From: JANQPX01 sp965222015
GTDB taxonomy: Bacteria; Pseudomonadota; Alphaproteobacteria; Geminicoccales; Geminicoccaceae
Assembly: GCA_965222015.1 (NCBI GenBank)
Contig: CBDCTL010000022.1
Coordinates: 1-64,000 of the forward strand
DNA length: 64,000 nucleotides
Direction: 5' to 3'
The stretch's first letter is position 1. Every line of letters starts with the position of its first letter. Position numbers and translations under genes: made by a program. Under the pieces are notes generated by a model. The model did no database searches. It was not told where the DNA came from and was given only the letters and a program-made list of their open reading frames with translations. This document shows, in pieces, positions 54,849 to 61,819 of the stretch.

Positions 54849-56192
54849 TCAACTCCATGGATAGGGGCTGTTAGACACCGGGTGCAGCTCGCCCTCGGCG
54901 TAACGGGTGAAGCGGAAGGGCTTCAGCAGCGCCGAGGGGTTGTCCATCATTTCATTCGCGACCAGCTCGCCGACGCCGATCATCTTGTAGCCGTGATTGC
55001 TGTCGGCGATGACGTAGACGTTCTGGCAAAAGCGATCGAACACCGGGAAGCTGTCCGGCGTGAAGCAGCCGATGCCGCCGGACGGTTCTTTCTTGTATTT
55101 GCCGATCTGGCCCTCGAAGCGCTTCTGGCAGTGGGCGAGCGCCGAACACCACATATGGGCGAAATGGTCGTCGACCACGAATTCGGGGCTGTCCGGGCCA
55201 TAGGGGTCGACCGCGACCTCGTCCGCCGGCGTCTTGACCCGATGCGGCACCGCACCGCCCTGGACGCCGCCGAAATTGAAATCGGGCTTGTAGTAGATGC
55301 CCCACATCCTATCGGTGATCAGCGAGCCGTCGACATCGGAATGGAGCGGCTCGTTGCTGTCGACGTGGATGACCGGCGGCAGCTTGCCGTCATTGGTCTT
55401 TTGATAGTTCGGGTCTACACCGAGCGTCCCTTCTTGCAGCGACCAGTAGACCCACATGGGCACGTCGTTATGGACTTGGCCGTCCCGGCCCTTGATCGAG
55501 ACGGTCTTCGGCAAATCGAGCATCGACCAGATTTGATTGACCCAGGGGCCGACGGCGACGACGACCTCGTCGCACTTGATGGTTCCGCGCTCGGTGGTCA
55601 CCGCACTGACCGCCTCCGCCCCGTTTGCCCGCTCGAAGCCGGTGACCTCGAGGCCGGTGATGATCCTGACGCCCTCGCTCTCGGCTTTCTGGGCAAGGCC
55701 GTAGATCGCCTTGGTGTTGTTGGCGTAGCCGCCTTTCTTCTCGTGCAGAACCGAGGTGACGCCCTTCGCCTGCCAGTCGGAAAACATCTCCTTCATATAT
55801 CGATCGGAGGCGTCCGCTCCTTCGACGAAAGTCGAAGAATAACCGATCGCCTGCTGCTGCGAGAAAATCTCGCCGACCTGCTCGCGCATGCTCTCGGGGC
55901 TGATCTGCATGTAGCCGACGGCATGGTAGCTGTAGGCTTCGGGATCGCGCTCCCAGACCGAGACGGAGTGGGCCATGAGTTCGCGCATGGCGGGCTGGTA
56001 GTAGTTGTTGCGCACGACGCCGCAGGCGATGCCCGACGCACCCGCGGCGATGCCGGTCTTGTCGATGACGAGAATGTCCGAGCCGGAGCCCTTGCTCTGG
56101 CTTCGAAGCTGCTGTGCCAGATGATAGGCCGTGCTGAGGCCGTGAATGCCGGCGCCGATGATGACGTAACGAACCCCCTCCGGCAGAGCCAT
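54849..56192 (-). CDS. FAD-dependent oxidoreductase (DadA/sarcosine oxidase beta family)
   Basis: 447 residues. The N-terminal FAD-binding motif is VRYVIIGAGIHGLSTAYHLA, with VIDKTGIAAGASGIACGVVRNNYYQPA following. KCDEVVVAVGPWVNQ and the C-terminal CFTPDSFPVFDRFCQNVYVIADSNHGYKMIGVG are typical of flavin amine oxidases. It resembles the sarcosine-oxidase beta family but is distinct from the beta-subunit gene at 59113. It may oxidise an N-methylated or cyclic amino acid and feed amine to the ligase below it. It is divergent from the FadR-type regulator. Confidence 0.85.
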   Translation of the reverse strand: MALPEGVRYVIIGAGIHGLSTAYHLAQQLRSQSKGSGSDILVIDKTGIAAGASGIACGVVRNNYYQPAMRELMAHSVSVWERDPEAYSYHAVGYMQISPESMREQVGEIFSQQQAIGYSSTFVEGADASDRYMKEMFSDWQAKGVTSVLHEKKGGYANNTKAIYGLAQKAESEGVRIITGLEVTGFERANGAEAVSAVTTERGTIKCDEVVVAVGPWVNQIWSMLDLPKTVSIKGRDGQVHNDVPMWVYWSLQEGTLGVDPNYQKTNDGKLPPVIHVDSNEPLHSDVDGSLITDRMWGIYYKPDFNFGGVQGGAVPHRVKTPADEVAVDPYGPDSPEFVVDDHFAHMWCSALAHCQKRFEGQIGKYKKEPSGGIGCFTPDSFPVFDRFCQNVYVIADSNHGYKMIGVGELVANEMMDNPSALLKPFRFTRYAEGELHPVSNSPYPWS

Positions 56193-56290
56193 CGCTTCAT
56201 CCTCCCATCATCGTTAGGCGCCTCTGGCCTCGGCGAATAGTGAAGCAGAAACGAACGGGATGCAAAACCAATTTTTCGCCATACTGCGGA

Positions 56291-56307
56291 TATTGGTTTG
56301 TATTGGT
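56291..56307. promoter_or_regulatory. Helically phased direct repeat between the FAD oxidoreductase and regulator genes
   Basis: TATTGGT at 56291-56297 is repeated at 56301-56307, ten bases apart (one helical turn), in the divergent intergenic region. The TGGT half resembles FadR-type operator halves (TGGT..ACCA), although the inverted partner is not seen. It lies ~44 bases upstream of the regulator start. Confidence 0.4.
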
Positions 56308-56350
56308 ACAGACTGTGATAGCATGCGTCGAAGTGAAGGAGGATGAAGCG

Positions 56351-57049
56351 ATGACCCTGCCTCTGGCGAGCGGCGGCAGCGCCGCCGTGATAGCCGGAAA
56401 ACTTCGCGGCGCGATCGAAGACGGCACATACGGCCATGGTCAGCGGCTGCCTGCCGAGCGGGACCTCGCGGCTTATTTCGGCGCGTCTCGGACGACCGTG
56501 CGCGAGGCGCTGCGCCGGCTCGAGACGGACGGGCTGATCATGCGCAGGGTCGGCAGCGGTACCTTCGTGCATTGGCCTTCGCGTCCCGGCGGCGGCGACA
56601 TCGCCGATATGACCAGCCCGCTCGAGCTGATGGAGGTGCGCGAGGCGATCGAGCCGCATCTGGTGCGCATGGCCGTGATGCACGCTTCGGCCAAGGATCT
56701 GGATCTGCTGGAGAAAGCGCTGGCCGATCTCGAGGCCTGCGAGGGTGATCAGGCCGCCTTTTCCAGCGCGGACGAGCGGTTTCACCAGGCCCTCGCTCTG
56801 GCCACGGGCAATCCGCTGATGGCGTGGATCTACGACCAGATCAACGACGTCCGCTGCCATGACCAGTGGAACGACATGAAGCGCAAGGTGCTGAACCCTG
56901 AGGCGATCGCGATCTACAACCGGCAGCATCGCGCGTTGGTCGAAGCGATCAGGCGGCGGGATCTCGAAGCCGCGCTTACGGTGATCGGCAAGCATCTGCA
57001 GAAGGCGAGAGGCGATCTGGTCGGTGTCGGGCGGGCGACGGGCCGCTGA
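56351..57049 (+). CDS. FadR/GntR-family transcriptional regulator
   Basis: 232 residues. AAGGAGG eight bases before ATG 56351 fixes the start. The winged helix is LRGAIEDGTYGHGQRLPAERDL, AAYFGASRTTVREALRRLE and GLIMRRVGSGTFV, the GntR signature. A FadR C-terminal (FCD) all-helical ligand domain runs from ~80 with the metal-binding pattern ELMEVREAIEPHLVRMAV and SADERFHQALALATGNPL. FCD domains usually bind organic acids. It is divergent from the FAD oxidoreductase and upstream of amt, so it probably controls this nitrogen cluster, with the ligand unknown. Confidence 0.88.
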   Translation: MTLPLASGGSAAVIAGKLRGAIEDGTYGHGQRLPAERDLAAYFGASRTTVREALRRLETDGLIMRRVGSGTFVHWPSRPGGGDIADMTSPLELMEVREAIEPHLVRMAVMHASAKDLDLLEKALADLEACEGDQAAFSSADERFHQALALATGNPLMAWIYDQINDVRCHDQWNDMKRKVLNPEAIAIYNRQHRALVEAIRRRDLEAALTVIGKHLQKARGDLVGVGRATGR

Positions 57050-57219
57050 CGTCCGGCACTGCGGGCGCCGTGACGCGATCGCAGGTGTTTCTTGCCATTG
57101 ATGGCGGTTGAGGATACCGTTTTCCCAATGCCGATCGAAATTGGTCTGCCAAAGGTCAGAGGCGGGCGGATCGAAAAAGCGGGCCGTGACCGAGCCCGAA
57201 AGAAGGGGAGGCAACGACC

Positions 57220-58659
57220 ATGGACAGCGATATCGGTGCGCTAACGATCATCTTCACCGAATTTTATTACTGGGTGACCGTACCTTTCATGTTTTTGATC
57301 CATGTCGGCTTTTGCATGTATGAAGTCGGCGCCTCGCGTCAGAAGAACATGATGCACACGCTGATGAAGAACACGATGGTCATCCCGCTGGTCACCATCA
57401 CCTTCTTCTTCTTCGGCTGGTGGATCTATTTCGCCTTCCCCAACGGTCCCTTCATCTTCAACGGTCAGGGTCTTGTGGAAGCGACCGCCAATGCCGTGCC
57501 CTGGTCCGAGTTGATGGGCACCCATCTCGGCGGCCCGCCGTTGACCGACACCACCACGGCCGAGGACAACGCGTTCTGGGCCCGTATCAACGGCGTCTTC
57601 TGGGCTGCCTTTCTCCTGTTCTCCTGGACCGCGGCCTCGATCGTCTCAGGCGCGGTGATCGAGCGCATCCGCTCGGCGGCGTTCTGGATGATCGCCGTGC
57701 TGGTCGGGTCCTTCACCTGGATCATCGACGCGGCCTGGGGCTGGCACTGGGACGGCTGGATGGTGAAGCTGCTTGGCTATCACGACGCCTATGCCTCCGG
57801 CGTGATCCATGCGATCGCCGGAGGCGCCGCCCTCGGCGTCCTCGTCCACCTCGGACCCAGGATCGGCAAGTTTCGCGCCGACGGCACCCCGAGAAACATC
57901 GCCCCCCATCATCCCTGGCTGGTCACGATCGGGCTTTTCCTGATCTATACCGGCTTTTGGGGCTTCTACGTCGCCTGCAACGTGCCGATCATCGCGGAAG
58001 CCGACATCGGTGCGGCCGGGGCCGGCTACACGGCGACCAACATCTACCTCAATCCAACCACGCTTTCGGCGATCGTGTTCAACTTCCTGATGTCGCTCTC
58101 CGGCGGCATGATCGCGGGCTACATGGTCTCTAGAGGCGACGCCTTCTGGACCTACAGTGCCGGCCTCGCCGGCATCATCACCGCGTCCGCCGGCAACGAC
58201 CTCTACCATCCGATTCAGGCCATGCTGATCGGCGCGGTCGGCGCGGTCGCCGCTTACAAGCTGCACTACTGGGTCGAGCGCACCTTCAAGATCGACGATG
58301 CCGTCGGCGCCGTAGCGGTGCACGGCTATGCCGGCTTCGTCGGCCTGGTGATCGCCGGCTTCATGCTCTGGGGCCATCCGTCTTCAGGCTTCGAGGGCTA
58401 CGCCGCGATCAACCCGCTCGGCCAGTTCCTCGGCGCCTGCATCATGTTCTGGGTGCTTGGCTTCATCCCGGCCTGGTGTCTGGCGGGTCTGCTGAAGAGT
58501 TTCGGTCTCCTGCGCATCCCGCATCAGATCGAGCTGATCGGCCTGGACGTCGCCGATTACCACGGCCGCGATGCCGAGGAGCTGGAAGTCATCGAGGCGG
58601 AGATCGCCGAGGCGCGCAGCCGCGGACTGCTGCCTGAGCCCGCCGCCGGCGCCGATTGA
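57220..58659 (+). CDS. amt: Ammonium/methylammonium transporter (Amt family)
   Basis: 479 residues, eleven or so membrane helices. The Amt twin-His pore residues are present at H197 (ASGVIHAIAGG) and H368 (AVGAVAVHGYAG), and the recruitment Asp D189 lies eight residues before H197 as in E. coli AmtB. IVSGAVIERIRSAAFW is the conserved helix. The N-terminus lacks a signal peptide, and the acidic C-terminal tail (AEELEVIEAEIAEARSRG) is long. In a methylamine-type cluster it may import methylammonium as well as ammonium. It is downstream of the FadR-type regulator and 14 bases before a small partner gene. Confidence 0.9.
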   Translation: MDSDIGALTIIFTEFYYWVTVPFMFLIHVGFCMYEVGASRQKNMMHTLMKNTMVIPLVTITFFFFGWWIYFAFPNGPFIFNGQGLVEATANAVPWSELMGTHLGGPPLTDTTTAEDNAFWARINGVFWAAFLLFSWTAASIVSGAVIERIRSAAFWMIAVLVGSFTWIIDAAWGWHWDGWMVKLLGYHDAYASGVIHAIAGGAALGVLVHLGPRIGKFRADGTPRNIAPHHPWLVTIGLFLIYTGFWGFYVACNVPIIAEADIGAAGAGYTATNIYLNPTTLSAIVFNFLMSLSGGMIAGYMVSRGDAFWTYSAGLAGIITASAGNDLYHPIQAMLIGAVGAVAAYKLHYWVERTFKIDDAVGAVAVHGYAGFVGLVIAGFMLWGHPSSGFEGYAAINPLGQFLGACIMFWVLGFIPAWCLAGLLKSFGLLRIPHQIELIGLDVADYHGRDAEELEVIEAEIAEARSRGLLPEPAAGAD

Positions 58660-58672
58660 GGGAGGAAACGAC

Positions 58673-58906
58673 ATGTTCAAACCGACCACCGGAATCGAAA
58701 GCTGGGCCGTCGATCTCGCGACCATCGGGCCTATCTATCCCTTCGTTGGCTGGGAGATGCTGTTCTTCATCCTCGGCCTTATCTTCTGGATCGGCTTCCA
58801 TGTCTGGCAGATCCGGTTCGAGAACCGGCTCTATGACGAGGACATGGCGCATATGAACAGGCCTGACCTGTTCGAGCGGGCGCTCAAGCAGCACCGGCTG
58901 GACTGA
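58673..58906 (+). CDS. One-span small membrane protein partnered with amt
   Basis: 77 residues from ATG 58673 (GGAGG eight bases before). A short N-terminus (MFKPTTGIESWAVDLATIGP), one helix (FVGWEMLFFILGLIFWIGFHVW) and a charged tail (QIRFENRLYDEDMAHMNRPD, FERALKQHRLD). It is co-transcribed with amt, with no other known domain. Amt proteins are normally regulated by GlnK; this small protein might be a dedicated partner or stabiliser (inference). Not a PII protein. Confidence 0.65.
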   Translation: MFKPTTGIESWAVDLATIGPIYPFVGWEMLFFILGLIFWIGFHVWQIRFENRLYDEDMAHMNRPDLFERALKQHRLD

Positions 58907-59112
58907 GCGGAGCATGCTTCGCGGAGGGATCGGCGGATGTCGCCGGTTCTTTCCGTGATTTTTCCGGTCCGTCCGTGATTTTCTTGCCCGCATGCCGGTT
59001 CGCGGGCGGCTGTTCGGTTGCATTTTAGACGGTTGAGGCTAAAAACGGCGGTGTGTCGGCGCGACGGTCCGTTCGCGCGGACAGCCGGAAAAACGCGGAG
59101 CGAGCGGCAGCC

Positions 59113-60354
59113 ATGCCCTGGGCCCTTTTGAAATACGGGATGCGTCGCGAGCATCCGACCGATGTCCACTTCCCGGCCCAGCCCGAACTCGCGAGCAGCT
59201 ACGACGTCGTGATCATCGGCGCCGGCGGCCATGGCCTCGCCTGCGCCTATTATCTCGCCAAGAACCACGGCATCACCAATGTCTGCGTGCTCGACAAGGG
59301 CTATCTCGGCGGTGGCAACACCGCGCGCAACACCACCATCATCCGCGCCAACTATCTGACGCCCGAGGGTGTCGCCTTCTACAAGGAATCGGTCGAGCTC
59401 TACCGCGACCTCTCGATCGAGCTCGACATCAACCTGATGTATTCAGAGCGCGGCCATCTGACCCTGGCCCACACCGACGCCGCCGTGCGCACCTCGCGCT
59501 GGCGGGCCGAGGTCAACAAACATCTGGGCGTCGACAGCGAGCTGGTCTTCCCGGACGAGATTTCTCGAATTTGTCCGGAGCTCAACCTCTCCGGCGACGT
59601 GCGCTATCCGATCATGGGTGCTCTCTATCACCCGCCGGGCGCGATCGCGCGCCACGACGCTGTCGCCTGGGGCTATGCCCGCCGGGCGATGGAGATGGGC
59701 GTCCAGGTCCACCAGCACAACGAGGTGACCGGGCTGATCATCAAGGGCGGCCGCGTCAAGGGCGTCGAGGTCGGGTCGAAGAAGATCTTCGCGGACAAGG
59801 TGATGCAGGCGACGGCAGGCTCCAGCTCGATCGTCGCGGCCATGGCGGGGCTCAAGCTGCCGATCCGCACGATCCCCCTTCAGGCCTGTGTTTCCCAGCC
59901 GCTGAAGCCGTTTCTCGACACCATCATCGTTTCCGGCTCGCTGCATGTCTACGTCTCGCAGAGCTCGCGCGGCGAACTGGTGATGGGCGGCTCGACCGAT
60001 CCCTATCCGCTCTATTCGACCCGATCGTCCCTCGACTTTAAGGAAGGGTTAATGGGTCACATGCTAGAACTGTTCCCCTATCTCGGCGAGGTGAAGGTGC
60101 TGCGCCAGTGGGCCGGCATGGCGGACATGACGCCCGACTTCTCGCCGGTCATGGGGCTGACCCCGGTCGAGAACTACTATATCGACGCCGGCTGGGGCAC
60201 CTGGGGCTTCAAGGCGACTCCGGTCTCGGGCAGGCGCATGGCGGAGTGCGTCGCGACCGGCAGGCAGCCGGGTCTGCTGGCGCCGTTCGCCATGGACAGG
60301 TTCGAGAAATTCGATCTCGTCGGCGAGAAGGGGGCGGCCTCGGTAGGCCACTGA
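59113..60354 (+). CDS. soxB: Sarcosine oxidase / N-methylglutamate dehydrogenase beta-type subunit
   Basis: 413 residues. The FAD motif is SSYDVVIIGAGGHGLACAYYLA; DKGYLGGGNTARNTTIIRANY follows. The FMN-linking His is in GAIARHDAVAWGYARR (H181), as in heterotetrameric sarcosine oxidase. The C-terminal WAGMADMTPDFSPVMGLTP and DAGWGTWGFKATPVSG are the substrate-side motifs. In the N-methylglutamate pathway the homologous MgdA oxidises N-methylglutamate and releases formaldehyde to folate. It is the first gene of the beta-delta-alpha set, 206 bases after the small membrane protein. Confidence 0.88.
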   Translation: MPWALLKYGMRREHPTDVHFPAQPELASSYDVVIIGAGGHGLACAYYLAKNHGITNVCVLDKGYLGGGNTARNTTIIRANYLTPEGVAFYKESVELYRDLSIELDINLMYSERGHLTLAHTDAAVRTSRWRAEVNKHLGVDSELVFPDEISRICPELNLSGDVRYPIMGALYHPPGAIARHDAVAWGYARRAMEMGVQVHQHNEVTGLIIKGGRVKGVEVGSKKIFADKVMQATAGSSSIVAAMAGLKLPIRTIPLQACVSQPLKPFLDTIIVSGSLHVYVSQSSRGELVMGGSTDPYPLYSTRSSLDFKEGLMGHMLELFPYLGEVKVLRQWAGMADMTPDFSPVMGLTPVENYYIDAGWGTWGFKATPVSGRRMAECVATGRQPGLLAPFAMDRFEKFDLVGEKGAASVGH

Positions 60355-60423
60355 CCGAGGCGCCAGACTCGGCCTGGATCGTAGACTGGGCGTCGAGATT
60401 TTGTGGAACGAGGAGAGAACATC

Positions 60424-60717
60424 ATGAAAGTCATGAATTGTCCGCTGAACGGTCCGCGCAATATCTCGGAGTTCGTCTGCGGCCGCGAAGTCAGGGAAAT
60501 GCCGGATCCGTCGACCTGCACCGACGAGACCTGGGCAGCCCATCTGTTCATGGAGGACAATGTCGCGGGCGAGGTCGTGGAGTGGTGGATGCACGCTCCC
60601 ACCTCCTACTGGTTCATCGCACGCCGCAACACCGTCACCGAGGAGATCCTTCAGACCTATACGGTCGAAGATTTCTTCGGCGCCGCCGATGCGGGCCCGA
60701 GCAGAGCGGCGGCCTGA
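60424..60717 (+). CDS. soxD: Sarcosine oxidase delta-type subunit
   Basis: 97 residues. The family pattern MNCPLNGPRNISEFVCGREV at the N-terminus and DETWAAHLFMEDNVAGEVVEWWMHAP are clear. In heterotetrameric sarcosine oxidase this subunit binds Zn through three Cys and a His. Here Cys6 and His57 remain, but the second Cys is Asn9 and the last is Ser61, so the zinc site looks incomplete. It sits 69 bases after the beta gene; the alpha gene is ~1.1 kb further, past two palindromic elements. Confidence 0.85.
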   Translation: MKVMNCPLNGPRNISEFVCGREVREMPDPSTCTDETWAAHLFMEDNVAGEVVEWWMHAPTSYWFIARRNTVTEEILQTYTVEDFFGAADAGPSRAAA

Positions 60718-60959
60718 ACGGCGGTCGGTCTCCCACCGTTGCGCCTCGCAGGCTTCGGATGCGGCGCCGCCGGCATCCGGCAATCCCGCCGCAGCCGGCG
60801 GGCAGCGAGACCCGGCGCGCCACGATGCCTTTGCTGGCCAGAGCGGCACCACGTCTCACCGGCACGGCCGGCTCAGCGCAGTCCCGATTTTTCCGAAAGA
60901 TCACCGCAAAGGCGACCATGCTAACTCTTCCTTCACAAGTCTCCGCCAAGCTGCGTCAC

Positions 60960-61035
60960 GGTCCATGGGATCCCGGGAATCCGTACGCCGGCAGGAGTCC
61001 GACCGGGCGGCCGGATTCCCGGGATCCCATGGACC
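60960..61035. repeat. Dispersed palindromic element, copy 4
   Basis: Arms GGTCCATGGGATCCCGGGAA and TTCCCGGGATCCCATGGACC pair perfectly, the best stem among the copies, around an inner GGCAGGAGTCCGACCGGGCGGCC. GAGTTAAG lies on the right (61064-61071) like the flanks of the other copies. It sits between the delta and alpha genes of the same operon. Confidence 0.85.
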
Positions 61036-61328
61036 TGATTTCAGTCTCGATTCTAGAGCGCAAGAGTTAAGAATTGATGAATGCCGCGACGGACATGGTC
61101 GGCACCGGCAACGTCGCTCCGACCGCCGCGACCCCGTGCTGCTCCCCCTGCCGGGGCCGGGTCGGCCGCAGTTTCCCGGGCCGAAGCCAGGTCGTCGCCG
61201 TGATGGATGAGAGGTCGGCATCGATCGGGAGAGCCGTCGCAGGCCTCGGGAAGATGTTTCCGCTTCAGACCCCGCCAATCTGCTCGTCGGCGTATCGAGC
61301 GCCGGCAGCATCACATTCGAGCCTCAGC

Positions 61329-61688
61329 AATGTGGTGGCCGAACACCGCGACAGTCAAGGCCGCCCGATGCACCGTCAGCGCGCCTCTTGTGTCTGTCCG
61401 ACCATGACATTTGCCCAACGGAGCGGTGGGTTAACGAGATCTTCGGAATTTCGCGGCAGCATATTTGCCGGTCCATGCGATCCTGGGAATCCGTGCGCCC
61501 GGTCGGACTCCTGTCCGTGCAGGGGTCTCCAGCATCGCATGGACGGGCGGTCGAGGTGGAGTATCGTCCGGAAACGTTTCGAAAGGGTTGCGACTCCGGT
61601 GGGTAAATGCGGTGATCGGACCGTCGAAAAAGGCGCGCTGACGGTGCATCGGGCGGCCTTGACTGTCACGGTGTTCGGCCACCGCATG
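61329..61688. repeat. 360-bp nested palindrome centred on palindromic element copy 5
   Basis: Outer arms 61336-61385 and 61632-61681 are inverted copies matching at 49 of 50 positions. The inner hairpin, copy 5 of the dispersed element (61470-61545), has its centre within one base of the centre of the outer arms. The inner spacer halves (CATTTGCCCAACGGAGC against CATTTACCCACCGGAGT) are also partly symmetric. The whole unit is non-coding. Confidence 0.88.
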
Positions 61689-61819
61689 AATCGTCGAAGC
61701 CCGATGATCGATGGGGGGCAGGCCGGTCTGATCGACGTTCCGAACCTGTCGCCATCAAGACCCAGGCAGGTTGCCGCCCCGGCTCGCAACCGGGAAAAGA
61801 CACTATTGGAATGTGAGCG

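Larger units (their letters stand above)
60718..61819. other. 1.1-kb gap inside the delta-alpha operon with two palindromic elements
   Basis: No convincing coding sequence on either strand. The gap is filled by copy 4 (60960-61035) and the 360-bp nested palindrome around copy 5 (61329-61688). Because delta and alpha genes of sarcosine oxidase-type enzymes are normally adjacent, an insertion of mobile palindromes between them is likely. Confidence 0.6.
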
